From contig JAUSAX010000028.1 of NCBI GenBank assembly GCA_030652315.1, positions 1 through 54,565 on the forward strand: 54,565 nt of DNA, in the 5' to 3' direction. Source of the DNA: Afipia sp. GTDB taxonomy: Bacteria; Pseudomonadota; Alphaproteobacteria; Rhizobiales; Xanthobacteraceae. Shown here one piece after another: positions 33,463-41,981 of the stretch (the first letter of the stretch is position 1; each line of letters starts with the position of its first letter). The notes beneath the pieces were generated by a model. It ran no database searches. It worked only from the letters and a program-made list of their open reading frames with translations, and was not told where the DNA came from. The position numbers and the translations under genes are program-made.

Positions 33463-36400
33463 CAAGCCGCCTCGCGCTCGCCGATGCGCTCGACCGGCCA
33501 GCGGCCCAGCACGCGCTCGAGCACCGCCGGGCCGGATGTGTCGGTCGGCACGAACATACGCAGCTTCCACGCGATGATTTCGTGGAAGAGGCCAAAGGCC
33601 GAGAGCCGTTCGCGCATCGTGTCGGTGAAGCCGGACAGCTCGATGCGGTTGGCGCCCATGACACGGCAGCGGCGAAGCTGGAGGCCCTCGGCGAGATCGA
33701 GGATCGTGCGACCCTCCATCAGCGCCATGAACGCGGCGTCCGGCGTCAGCGAGGAGGCGCCGGTCGTAGTCGCGTTCGCCGCCCAGGCCGGCGAGACCTT
33801 GCGGCCGACGATCCGCTCACCCTCATCGGTCTGAAGCCGATAGACGCGAGTGGATTCGTTCGGCAGCCGCTTCCAGATCGGCAGTAGCAGGCCGGTGACG
33901 ACATGGATCGTGCTGTCGGCAAATTCCGGCACCTCGGCGACCTCCGTGGTCCAGGCTGCGGCGAAGGCATTCCGATCGGCGTCGAGCCAATGGGTCTCAC
34001 CCATCATCTTCACCGGAACATTATGCGCCTCCATCGGCCGGATCAGCTGGACGCGCCGCTCGATCTCGCCGTCGTCGAGCATGATGCTCGTCGTCGGAAT
34101 CTGCACGGCAGCGCGTCCCGACCGCTCGTTGACGAGCAGCTTCGCTTGGCGGTCATCGAGATGGCCGAGCGCATCATCGAGCGTCACCGGACGATTGCGC
34201 TCGCGCTGCGTGATTGTGAGCAGCCGGGTTTCCGCGCCGGTGCCTGGATGGGTGTAGATGATCTGGCGATCGGTGACGGTGAAGCGTTCCGCTGTCAGCG
34301 TCTCCAACCCGACATCATAGGCGCCGCTGGCGATGGCGCCCTCGATCTTCGCGTTCAGCAGTTGCTCGAACGCAGTGAACAGGATGCCTTGAAGCTCGAT
34401 GGTGAGCGCGAGCAGCCGATTGAGGAAGGTGATGATCGGCGGCAGCTCATCCTTGATGCCGGTCGAATCCATCAGCTTCAGGCCAGTGGCGGACTCAAAG
34501 CGGTCGAGCGAACAGCCCTCGACCTTGCCGCGCACCAGGAGGAGATAGAGCTGGCGCAGCGCATCGCGGGCATAGGCGCTTTCCAGATTGTCCTCCGGCC
34601 GGAACAGGCCCTGGCCGCCGGTCTGGCGCTGGCCGCGCGTGATCGCGCCCAGCGTGTCGAGGCGACGGGCAATGGTCGAGAGGAAGCGCTTCTCGGCCTT
34701 CACGTCGGTCGCGATCGGTCGGAACAGCGGCGGCTGCGCCTGATTGGTGCGGTGCGTCCGGCCGAGCCCCTGAATGGCGGCGTCGGCCTTCCATCCCGGT
34801 TCGAGCAGATAGTGGACGCGCAGCCGCGTGTTCCGCGCTGACAGCTCGGCATGATAGCTGCGGCCGGTCCCGCCCGCGTCGGAGAAGATCAGGACACGCT
34901 TCGCGTCGTCCATGAACGCCTGCGTCTCCGCGAGATTCGCGGAGGCGGCGCGATTTTCGACGGCGAGACGGTCGCCCTTACGGACGATACGCCGTGAACG
35001 GCCCGTCACCTCCGCTACCATATCGGTACCGAAATGCTGGACGATCTGGTCGAGCGCGCCGGGAACAGGTGGCAGACTGGCGAGCTTGGCGATCAACTCG
35101 TCGCGGCGCGCGACAGCCTCGCGGCTTTCGACAGGCTGACCATCTCGGGTGACGGGCCGTGATGACAGGTTGCCCTCGCTGTCCGTGAAGGGCTCGTAGA
35201 GCTGCACCGGAAAGCTCGTCTCCAAATACGATAAAACGTATTCGCGCGGCGTGATGTCCATGCGAACGTCGTTCCATTCCTCGGTAGGCAGGTCGGCCAG
35301 GCGGCGTTCCATCAGCGCCTCGCCGGTCGAGACGATCTGGATGACGGCGGAATGGCCTTCATCGAGATCACGGCTGATCGAGTGGATCAGCGTCGGCGTC
35401 TTCATGCTCGTGAGCAGGTGGCCGAAGAAGCGTTGCTTGGCGCTCTCGAAGGCCGAACGCGCGGCGGATTTGGCCTGCCGGTTCAAGGTGCCGGACGCGC
35501 CGGTGATGTTGGCCGCCTCCATCGCCGCGTCGAGATTGTTATGGATGATGGCGAACGCGCCGGCATAAGCGTCATAGATGCGCGTTTGCTCCGGCGTCAG
35601 CGCATGCTCGACCAGCTCATATTCGACGCCGTCGAAGGAGAGCGAACGGGCGGTGTAGAGACCGAGCGCGCGCAGGTCGCGGGCCAGCACCTCCATCGCC
35701 GCGACGCCGCCGGCTTCGATCGCCTCCACGAACTCGGCGCGGGTGCCGAACGGAAAATCCTCGCCGCCCCAGAGTCCGAGCCGCTGGGCGTAGGCGAGAT
35801 TGTGGACCGTGGTGGCGCCGGTCGCGGAGACATAGACGATGCGGGCGTTCGACAGGGCATGCTGGAGCCGCAGACCCGCGCGTCCCTGTTGCGAGGCAGC
35901 GACATCGCCGCGTTCCCCCTTGCCGCCACCGGCATTCTGCATCGCGTGCGCCTCGTCGAAAATAATCGCCCCATCGAAGTCGGAGCCCAACCATTCGACG
36001 ATTTGTTTGACGCGCGAAAGCTTCTCGCCGCGGTCGTCGAACCGTAGCGTGGCGTAGGTTGTAAATAGGACGCCTTCCGGCAGCGTGATCGGGCGCCCTT
36101 GCGGGAAACGCGAGAGCGGTGTGATCAGCAGACGTTCCATGCTCAGCGACGACCAGTCGCGCTGTGCATCCTCGATCAGCTTGTCAGACTTGCTGATCCA
36201 AACAGCCTTGCGGCGGCCCTGGAGCCAGTTGTCGAGGATGATGGCGGCGGACTGGCGGCCTTTGCCGACGCCGGTGCCGTCACCGATCATGAAGCCACGC
36301 CGAAAGCGCACGACGTTCGCCGCATCTTCACGCGCGGCGCTGACGACATCGAAGGTGGCATCCACCGTCCATGATCCAGCGAGGTAATCGGCATGCGCCT

Positions 36401-37787
36401 CGCCGGCATAGATCACGGTCTCCAACTGTGCGTCGGACAGCAGATCGTGGACGTTAGCCGGGAGGTGCGGCCGATAGGCCGGCTTCGGCGGTGCGACGCT
36501 GGCCATCGCAGCCGATTGCACGAGCTTGGTCGGATGCGCCTGAGATCCGGAAATTCGGATCGCTTGCAATCCGTATTCTTCATAGATGGCGTCGGAGAGA
36601 CGGCCCGCTTCGCCGGCCTGCCAGTCGAGCGTCTCATAGGCGAGCGGCAAGCCCTCCGGTTCGGCCATGGGTGCGGCCGGGGCGGAGCTGGCGGTGCGAT
36701 TGAGATAGCCGCGCACGCTGCGAGGCGCGGCCGTGGTGATCACGGGAATGACGACTGACGGATCGACAGGAAGCCGCGCGGACAGTTGCTCGTCAAGCCA
36801 TCCCATAAGCGTGGCGACGTCCGGCGCGACGCTTGGAGAAGGCGGGAACACGGCCGGATCGTCGGCCGGCAGTTTGTCGATGATGGTCAGACGCGTATTG
36901 ATGGTCGTGCCATGCTTGGCATAGACCGCGCCGTCGATCGCGGCGGAAAACACGACGCGGCCGCGCTCCTGCAAACGGGCGAAGGCAGAGGCCCAAGCCG
37001 GATTGTCGGGCGCGAAGCTCGCGCCGGTGATCGCCACAAGACGGCCGCCGGAAGCGAGGCGCGCGAGCGCCGAGGCGACATGGCGAAACGCGGCGTCTGC
37101 AACTCGGCCCTCGACATTCGCCATGACCGAGAACGGCGGATTCATCAGCACGACGCTCGGTACGATCGCGGGATCGAGGTGATCGTCGATCTGGGCCGCG
37201 TCGAAGCGGGTGACAGGAATGGCCGGAAAAAGGGAGGAGAGTAGCGCGGCACGCATCTCAGTCAGTTCGTTGAGAACGAGCGTGCCGCCAGCGGTCTCGG
37301 CGAGAATGGCGAGGAGGCCAGTGCCGGCGGATGGTTCCAGCACCCGGTCGGCTGGCGTGATGGCGGCGGCATGAGCCGCGGCCAGGCCGAGCGGGATTGG
37401 CGTTGAGAACTGCTGGAAGCTCTGGCTTTCGGAAGAACGCCGCGTATGCGTCGGCAGAAGGCTGGCGATCTTCGTCAGCGGGACAAGCCGTGCAGCCGGA
37501 GAACCGGATTTGCGGAAAAGCGCCTTTCCGTATTTGCGCAGGAACAGGACGGTCGCCGCCTCGCAGGCGTCATATGCCGTCTTCCAGTCCCAGGCGCCGC
37601 TTGTGTCGGACGCGCCGAATGCGTTTTCCATCGCCGCGCGCAAGGTCGCGGCGTCAACACGCTCGCCGCGTTCGAGATGAGGCAATAGCAGGCCCGCCGC
37701 CGCGAAGATTGCTGCGGACGACTCCTGACCGGAGGCAAGCGGAAGGTTTCCGGCAGCAGGCGCCGCCGATACGGACATCATGTTCAT
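33462..37787 (-). CDS. fused SAM methyltransferase and Strawberry-notch-type helicase
   Basis: This 1441-residue protein joins two enzymes. Residues about 135-310 form an adenine-methyltransferase-like domain with motif I LEPSAGTGLLA (150-160) and catalytic motif LMNPPF (214-219). Residues about 440-1150 form an SF2 helicase of the Strawberry-notch type: Walker A GDGTGVGKGR (502-511), DEAH box FDEAHAMQNAG (610-620), SATGATT motif III, and motif VI QGLGRTHRTNQ near residue 1040. The final 300 residues are the Sno C-terminal region. It is coupled to the Toprim gene downstream. Proteins of this layout recur on alphaproteobacterial ICEs. Their job is not established; DNA remodelling or anti-restriction on entry is a reasonable guess. 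Confidence 0.92.
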   Translation of the reverse strand: MNMMSVSAAPAAGNLPLASGQESSAAIFAAAGLLLPHLERGERVDAATLRAAMENAFGASDTSGAWDWKTAYDACEAATVLFLRKYGKALFRKSGSPAARLVPLTKIASLLPTHTRRSSESQSFQQFSTPIPLGLAAAHAAAITPADRVLEPSAGTGLLAILAETAGGTLVLNELTEMRAALLSSLFPAIPVTRFDAAQIDDHLDPAIVPSVVLMNPPFSVMANVEGRVADAAFRHVASALARLASGGRLVAITGASFAPDNPAWASAFARLQERGRVVFSAAIDGAVYAKHGTTINTRLTIIDKLPADDPAVFPPSPSVAPDVATLMGWLDEQLSARLPVDPSVVIPVITTAAPRSVRGYLNRTASSAPAAPMAEPEGLPLAYETLDWQAGEAGRLSDAIYEEYGLQAIRISGSQAHPTKLVQSAAMASVAPPKPAYRPHLPANVHDLLSDAQLETVIYAGEAHADYLAGSWTVDATFDVVSAAREDAANVVRFRRGFMIGDGTGVGKGRQSAAIILDNWLQGRRKAVWISKSDKLIEDAQRDWSSLSMERLLITPLSRFPQGRPITLPEGVLFTTYATLRFDDRGEKLSRVKQIVEWLGSDFDGAIIFDEAHAMQNAGGGKGERGDVAASQQGRAGLRLQHALSNARIVYVSATGATTVHNLAYAQRLGLWGGEDFPFGTRAEFVEAIEAGGVAAMEVLARDLRALGLYTARSLSFDGVEYELVEHALTPEQTRIYDAYAGAFAIIHNNLDAAMEAANITGASGTLNRQAKSAARSAFESAKQRFFGHLLTSMKTPTLIHSISRDLDEGHSAVIQIVSTGEALMERRLADLPTEEWNDVRMDITPREYVLSYLETSFPVQLYEPFTDSEGNLSSRPVTRDGQPVESREAVARRDELIAKLASLPPVPGALDQIVQHFGTDMVAEVTGRSRRIVRKGDRLAVENRAASANLAETQAFMDDAKRVLIFSDAGGTGRSYHAELSARNTRLRVHYLLEPGWKADAAIQGLGRTHRTNQAQPPLFRPIATDVKAEKRFLSTIARRLDTLGAITRGQRQTGGQGLFRPEDNLESAYARDALRQLYLLLVRGKVEGCSLDRFESATGLKLMDSTGIKDELPPIITFLNRLLALTIELQGILFTAFEQLLNAKIEGAIASGAYDVGLETLTAERFTVTDRQIIYTHPGTGAETRLLTITQRERNRPVTLDDALGHLDDRQAKLLVNERSGRAAVQIPTTSIMLDDGEIERRVQLIRPMEAHNVPVKMMGETHWLDADRNAFAAAWTTEVAEVPEFADSTIHVVTGLLLPIWKRLPNESTRVYRLQTDEGERIVGRKVSPAWAANATTTGASSLTPDAAFMALMEGRTILDLAEGLQLRRCRVMGANRIELSGFTDTMRERLSAFGLFHEIIAWKLRMFVPTDTSGPAVLERVLGRWPVERIGEREAA

Positions 37788-37819
37788 GGGAAAAGCCTTG
37801 AGGAGAGCAGGACAGGATC

Positions 37820-37855
37820 GAGCCGCGCAGCGCTCTCTCTCGACCGCAGCGGCTC
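37820..37855 (-). promoter_or_regulatory. stem-loop in the leader of the helicase-methyltransferase gene
   Basis: The arms GAGCCGC (37820-37826) and GCGGCTC (37849-37855) pair perfectly. The minus-strand loop contains GTCGAGAGAGAG, a word also found inside the parB leader stem. It lies 32 bases before the ATG of the 1441-residue protein, so it may be a diverged fourth copy of the parB/ardC leader. Confidence 0.4.
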
Positions 37856-37913
37856 AAACTCGTCCCGGCCTCACTCTGCCTCTCACTCGGGCTGGCCGTG
37901 GCCACATGAAAAA

Positions 37914-37942
37914 AAGCGCCCCGGCCAGATGGCGGGGCGCTT
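37914..37942 (-). terminator. rho-independent terminator after the DUF6117 gene
   Basis: The arms AAGCGCCCCG (37914-37923) and CGGGGCGCTT (37933-37942) form a 10-bp stem. On the minus strand the stem is followed by a run of seven T. It lies 23 bases after the DUF6117 stop and isolates the small-gene cluster from the helicase gene. Confidence 0.9.
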
Positions 37943-37965
37943 CAACGGATCAGGTCAAGAAAGGG

Positions 37966-38217
37966 TCAGCGATCAGGATGGACGAAACCATCCGCATTAT
38001 CGGGATCGGGCGGCAGATAAGCATCGTAGGGATTGCCGTCGGCGAGATGGCCGAAGGGCGTGAAGACGTAGTCGCCGTTGTCACGCCCCACGGCGCAGAT
38101 GACGTAGCGGGGATTGCCCGTCCGCGCGTCGAGGCATTCCATCAGCGCGAGATTGCCGTCCGCTGCCGCGCGCAGCAGTGTCTGGAAATTGGTGCTGGCG
38201 TGCGCGGGAATGCTCAT
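37966..38217 (-). CDS. DUF6117 family small protein
   Basis: The 83-residue protein MSIPAHASTNFQTLLRAAAD, then GNLALMECLDARTGNPRYVI and FTPFGHLADGNPYDAYLPPD, matches the DUF6117 family of ICE-borne proteins. It is soluble and has no catalytic motif. The start ATG at 38217 overlaps the stop of the upstream 138-residue gene (ATGA). The function is unknown. The family is always found in maintenance or leading regions of such elements. Confidence 0.85.
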   Translation of the reverse strand: MSIPAHASTNFQTLLRAAADGNLALMECLDARTGNPRYVICAVGRDNGDYVFTPFGHLADGNPYDAYLPPDPDNADGFVHPDR

Positions 38218-38630
38218 ATCCGCTCTCCATTGCTGGAGAGCGTTTCGGCGAGCCAACCATCGGTGTAGGTCGACGCGATCGTCTCGCCCGTCGCGAGGTC
38301 GAGGACGTGCGCGCCCCCGCCGAACCCATCGAGCCGTGGGCGCGAACAGGTGTTGGCGTATTGGAAGCCCCAACGGCCCGTCAGCCCGAATTCGGCGGCG
38401 CAGATCTTCACGAACTGGATCAGCCGCTCGGGATCGCCAGTGGCGTCATCGCGCATCCAGAGTTGGCTGCCGCCATGTTCGGGCTGGATCGACAGAAGGA
38501 AGCCTTCTGAAGGCGGCTCCTCCGATACGCCGTCCTCCGACAGGCTGTTGTAGAGGTCGAGCGCGCGGGCTGCATTGTCGGGCGTGCCGACATCGAGCAG
38601 ACACGAGAAATGTGTGAAATAATCGGCCAT
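38214..38630 (-). CDS. 138-residue soluble protein of unknown function
   Basis: The protein begins MADYFTHFSCLLDVGTPDNA and has a beta-rich core (GFLLSIQPEHGGSQLWMRDD, FVKICAAEFGLTGRWGFQYA). It ends near DLATGETIASTYTDGWLAET. I recognise its ICE context but no named family. The ATG at 38630 has AGGAG upstream; a longer frame to 38873 is Arg/Pro-rich and is rejected. It overlaps the DUF6117 gene. A hairpin lies 22 bases before the start. Confidence 0.8.
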   Translation of the reverse strand: MADYFTHFSCLLDVGTPDNAARALDLYNSLSEDGVSEEPPSEGFLLSIQPEHGGSQLWMRDDATGDPERLIQFVKICAAEFGLTGRWGFQYANTCSRPRLDGFGGGAHVLDLATGETIASTYTDGWLAETLSSNGERI

Positions 38631-38652
38631 GACAAGCTCCTGGAACGAAAAC

Positions 38653-38672
38653 GCCCGGCACGATGGCCGGGC
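38653..38672 (-). terminator. intergenic hairpin between small ICE genes (terminator or leader)
   Basis: The arms GCCCGGC (38653-38659) and GCCGGGC (38666-38672) pair. On the minus strand they are followed by GTTTTCG. It lies 22 bases after the DUF6915 stop and 22 bases before the next start, so it may end one transcript or protect the next. Confidence 0.55.
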
Positions 38673-38694
38673 TGATTTGGGTGAATGGCGGTGA

Positions 38695-39108
38695 TCAGGC
38701 CGCCGTCGGATCGAGGGCGGCTTGCGGTGGAGGGCTTGGGTCGGGCTCAGGCGGCGCCGCGAAGGGATCGACCAGCTTGTGAATGGGCTGGGCGCGACCC
38801 ATCCAGGGCTGAGGCCGGATGCAGCGTACCCAATCGGCAAAGCTCGGGATGAAGCCGAGATCCTCCAGCACATGCTGCTCGCCGATCAGCCGGACCGGCA
38901 CGACGCGACCGGTCGAGATGGTGATGGCAGCGCCGAAGGTCCGCTCCAGCTCGAATATGCCCTGCGCATGGTGGCGCAGCGCGCGGTGCCGGAAGTCCGC
39001 CGTGATTTCCTTCGACTCGTCGAACCATTGGTGCAGCGGCAGATAGTCTTCCGCTGTGCCACCCCATTTGCGCGCCGAGGACAGCGCGTGGTGATAGCAA
39101 TGCCCCAT
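38695..39108 (-). CDS. DUF6915 family protein
   Basis: The 137-residue protein opens MGHCYHHALSSARKWGGTAE, then DYLPLHQWFDESKEITADFR and HRALRHHAQGIFELERTFGA, which is the DUF6915 pattern. It is rich in His in the first 60 residues (H3, H6, H7, H26, H42, H45, H46), so metal binding is possible. The C-terminus is Pro-rich. Family function is unknown. The ATG at 39108 is eleven bases after the stop of the DUF6878 gene, so they share a transcript. Confidence 0.85.
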   Translation of the reverse strand: MGHCYHHALSSARKWGGTAEDYLPLHQWFDESKEITADFRHRALRHHAQGIFELERTFGAAITISTGRVVPVRLIGEQHVLEDLGFIPSFADWVRCIRPQPWMGRAQPIHKLVDPFAAPPEPDPSPPPQAALDPTAA

Positions 39109-39118
39109 CGCGGCCTCC

Positions 39119-39598
39119 TCAAAAGCTGTGCGTGTAGTTTTCGGACGCAGTGTAACGCTCGTTGTAGTCGAGCGTGATCGAGTAGTCCGCGACGTCGAAG
39201 ATGATAGCGCCATAGGCGCCGTCGTTGTTCTCCCAGCCGCCGTGCGTACGTTCGAGAGCGTCATAGGTCAGGCTTTCGACGGCAGTGGCGACGGTGACGG
39301 AAGATCGCTCCGGCTCAGGCTGGCCCCAGACCGTTGTTGCAAACTCGATCATGGCGTTGGGCATGGTGATGTCGTCGTCGCCGGCCTTGGCCTGGACATC
39401 CTCGATCTGGCCGGAATCGCCATAGCCATCGAACGTGATGACGATCTTTGTGACGCCCGCGCGTTCCAAGGCGCTGAACAATGTCACCTTGTTGGTCTGG
39501 AAAATCTCTACCTCAAGTTGGATTCGCAAGGCGGACAGCATTTCCCACTCCGAGAGCGGCGGGATGGGTTTTGCATCGGTATCGGAAGTTTCGGACAT
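39119..39598 (-). CDS. DUF6878 family protein
   Basis: The 159-residue acidic protein has the core LFSALERAGVTKIVITFDGY, GDSGQIEDVQA, and ends in NNDGAYGAIIFDVADYSITL, DYNERYTASENYTHSF. This matches the DUF6878 family of ICE-associated proteins. The overall charge is strongly negative, which recalls DNA-mimic antirestriction proteins; that is speculation. The ATG at 39598 has AGGAGG upstream. A hairpin lies 22 bases before the start. Confidence 0.85.
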   Translation of the reverse strand: MSETSDTDAKPIPPLSEWEMLSALRIQLEVEIFQTNKVTLFSALERAGVTKIVITFDGYGDSGQIEDVQAKAGDDDITMPNAMIEFATTVWGQPEPERSSVTVATAVESLTYDALERTHGGWENNDGAYGAIIFDVADYSITLDYNERYTASENYTHSF

Positions 39599-39620
39599 GA
39601 CGGCCTCCTGACACGAAAGC

Positions 39621-39640
39621 GCCCGGCGCGTTGGCCGGGC
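39621..39640 (-). terminator. intergenic hairpin after parB (terminator or leader)
   Basis: The arms GCCCGGC (39621-39627) and GCCGGGC (39634-39640) pair. The stem repeats that at 38653-38672 with a different loop. On the minus strand it is followed by GCTTTCGT. It lies 58 bases after the parB stop and 22 bases before the DUF6878 start. Confidence 0.5.
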
Positions 39641-39698
39641 TGAGGAACGGATTGGGAAGGACAGCGCGAGACGACTGAAGCCGCCCCGCGCCGATGCG

Positions 39699-41822
39699 CT
39701 ATTCGGCGGCGACAACGTGCAGAACTTCGTCCTCGTCGTCGGAGGGTTCGTCATCGTCGGCGAGGAAGGCTGGCAGCGCCTCGTCGCCTTCGCCGTTCGT
39801 CGCCGGCTCGTCCTGCTCGACCAGGCGCAGCGGTTCGGGCAGCCAGCCGCTATCGGCGAGCAGACGTTCGGCCTCCTTCGCCATGTCGCCTTTCTTCAGA
39901 TGGTCGATGAGTTGAGCGGCGCGTTCGCCCGCACCTTCGCGCACCGCGGCGAGGATGCGCGGCTTCGTTACGCGGCCGAGATAGTTCTCAACGGTCGGGC
40001 GGAAACCCACCTCCACCATGTCGAGGCCCGTCGCGCGCGCCAGCCGATCCGCCTCGGCCATGCGGCGGTCGAGGCCCGATTGCGAGACGCCGCTGCCGCT
40101 ATAGGGATTGAGCCGCTCATAGAGCGCGTTGACGCCATAGCTGACGCAATGGGCGAGCAGCGCCAGGCGACTGGCATCGTCGAGAGTGGCGAGCCAATCC
40201 CACAACGCATCCTCGTCCACAGGCAGATCCGCCGTCCAATCCTCGTGCCGTTGGGCGATAGACTTGGCATAGGATGTCTCGCCAAGATCCTTGCCCTGTT
40301 CGCGGAAGAAGACGTGATTGACCGACGCCTGCAAACTCGCGCCGGACGTGCCGGTGCGCTGGAAGGTGTCGCGCACCAGCTTGTGCAGCAGCGCCGTCAG
40401 CGCGACCTGCGGATTGGCGCCGACCGCATCGCGAAGCGCGAGCGTGCGGTGCGCAGTCAGCTCGGTGACAAGCCGTTCGGGCAGCGGCTTGATGACATCT
40501 TCCTCGTCATCCTCCTCTGGCTCGGCCGACTGGCCGCCGATCGTGATGATGGCGCGTTGGACGCTGCCGTTGTTTTCGGCGTCGGCGGGATCAGTGACGC
40601 CATCGACCTCATGGCCCTCGGCGTCGATCGGCGCCTCGTCCTCCGGCCGGACATAGCCACGACGAACGACAAGCTCGCCTTCGCGATCGACGCTGACGAA
40701 CACGCCGGCGCGCACGATCTCAGCTGGATCGTAGATAGCCGGGCGTTGCTCGAATGCTTCGAGCGCAGCTTCGATTTCGTCCATGCGCTGGTCGATCTCG
40801 TCGGGCAGTTCGTCGGCTTCGGAATATTCCGCCTCGAGCCGGTCGTACTCCTCGCGCAGCGCCTCGCGAGCGGCGCGCTCGTCGTCGGTGAGATCGACGG
40901 GGGTACCGGTCAGGGCACGAAGACCATGATCATGGCCGTAAGGCAGGTCGGTATCGACGCTGATCCACTTCCAGCCTTCGGCCGCGATCTCGTCGGCGTT
41001 CGCTTTCAGCTTGTCAGAGACTAATCGGTCGAGCAGCGCCGGCTCCTGAAGCCAGCCACCGTCATCGGCCTCGAACAGATCGCGAAGGATTTCGCCACCC
41101 GCCGCCTGATAGGCTTCGACACCGACGAACTGCGCCCGCTTGTCGGAGGCGGGAATGGAAGTTTCGGTGAGGAGCTGGCGAATGTGCCAGGGTTGGCGGT
41201 TATAGGAATGCTGGATCGACTCCCAGACCTGTTCCTGCCGGACAGGATCGGGGTTGACGGTGAATGCCATCAGCATCTCCAGCGTCATGCCATCCTCGGC
41301 ATAAATGTCGCACAGCACAGGCGAGACGGCCGCGAGGCGCAGGCGCTGCTTCACGATCTGGACGGTGGTGAAGAAGGCGGCGGCGATCTCCTCCTCGGTC
41401 ATGCCCTTGGTCCGCATGTCGAGGAACGCGCGGAACTGATCAAGAGGATGGAGCGCGACGCGCTGCGTGTTTTCAGCCAGGCTGTCGTCCGCGGCGAGGA
41501 TCGACGTCGCTGGATCACGCACGACGCAGGGCACCGGCGAGGTCTTGGTCAGGCGCTTCTGCTTCACCAGCAGCGCGAGCGCCTGGTAGCGCCGGCCGCC
41601 GGCGGGCACCTCGAACATGCCGGTCTCGCTGCCATCGGCATCGAGGACGGGGCGGACATTGAGGCTCTGGAGGAGCGTGCCGCGGCGGGCAATGTCCTCG
41701 GCCAATTCCTCGACCGAGACGCCGGACTTCACGCGCCGGACGTTGGACTGGCTGAGGACCAGCTTGTTGAAGGGGATATCGCGCGAGGGCGAGAGGGTGA
41801 GTTTCTGAACGGCAGGTGCCAT
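39699..41822 (-). CDS. parB: ParB/RepB/Spo0J-type partition or nuclease-like protein
   Basis: The 707-residue protein has the ParB N-terminal domain at residues about 10-110: IPFNKLVLSQSNVRRVKSGV, the box VPAGGRRYQALALL, and ENTQRVALHPLDQFRAF. A helix-turn-helix follows (FTTVQIVKQRLRLAAVSPVL). The remaining 500 residues are unusually long, with coiled coil (RAAREALREEYDRLEAEYSE) and an acidic tail (DDDEPSDDEDE). Typical ParB proteins are about 300 residues. ICE ParB proteins of this size are often called ParB-like nucleases. It lies 14 kb from parA, so partnership with that ParA is uncertain. The start ATG at 41822 follows a structured leader. Confidence 0.92.
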   Translation of the reverse strand: MAPAVQKLTLSPSRDIPFNKLVLSQSNVRRVKSGVSVEELAEDIARRGTLLQSLNVRPVLDADGSETGMFEVPAGGRRYQALALLVKQKRLTKTSPVPCVVRDPATSILAADDSLAENTQRVALHPLDQFRAFLDMRTKGMTEEEIAAAFFTTVQIVKQRLRLAAVSPVLCDIYAEDGMTLEMLMAFTVNPDPVRQEQVWESIQHSYNRQPWHIRQLLTETSIPASDKRAQFVGVEAYQAAGGEILRDLFEADDGGWLQEPALLDRLVSDKLKANADEIAAEGWKWISVDTDLPYGHDHGLRALTGTPVDLTDDERAAREALREEYDRLEAEYSEADELPDEIDQRMDEIEAALEAFEQRPAIYDPAEIVRAGVFVSVDREGELVVRRGYVRPEDEAPIDAEGHEVDGVTDPADAENNGSVQRAIITIGGQSAEPEEDDEEDVIKPLPERLVTELTAHRTLALRDAVGANPQVALTALLHKLVRDTFQRTGTSGASLQASVNHVFFREQGKDLGETSYAKSIAQRHEDWTADLPVDEDALWDWLATLDDASRLALLAHCVSYGVNALYERLNPYSGSGVSQSGLDRRMAEADRLARATGLDMVEVGFRPTVENYLGRVTKPRILAAVREGAGERAAQLIDHLKKGDMAKEAERLLADSGWLPEPLRLVEQDEPATNGEGDEALPAFLADDDEPSDDEDEVLHVVAAE

Positions 41823-41837
41823 CGTGGTTGTCTCCGC

Positions 41838-41877
41838 GACGGGCGCCGAGAGCCTCTCTCTCGACCCTGAACCCGTC
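41838..41877 (-). ncRNA. structured RNA leader of parB (40-nt stem-loop, copy 1)
   Basis: On the minus strand the outer stem GACGGG/CCCGTC spans exactly 40 nt. The inner stem is CGAGAG-AGAGG-CTCTCG. The ribosome site GCGGAGA follows at once, and the ATG is 15 nt away. The same outer stem and span recur before ardC and the DUF932 gene with changed but still paired inner stems. Confidence 0.65.
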
Positions 41878-41981
41878 ACGAAGCGAAGCGCCGCCCTCTT
41901 CCTCTAAAGAGAGCAGCGCCACGGATACGGAACAGTGGAAAGCCGGAAATCCGCATTGCCGCTTTTCCGATTTTCAGGGGA

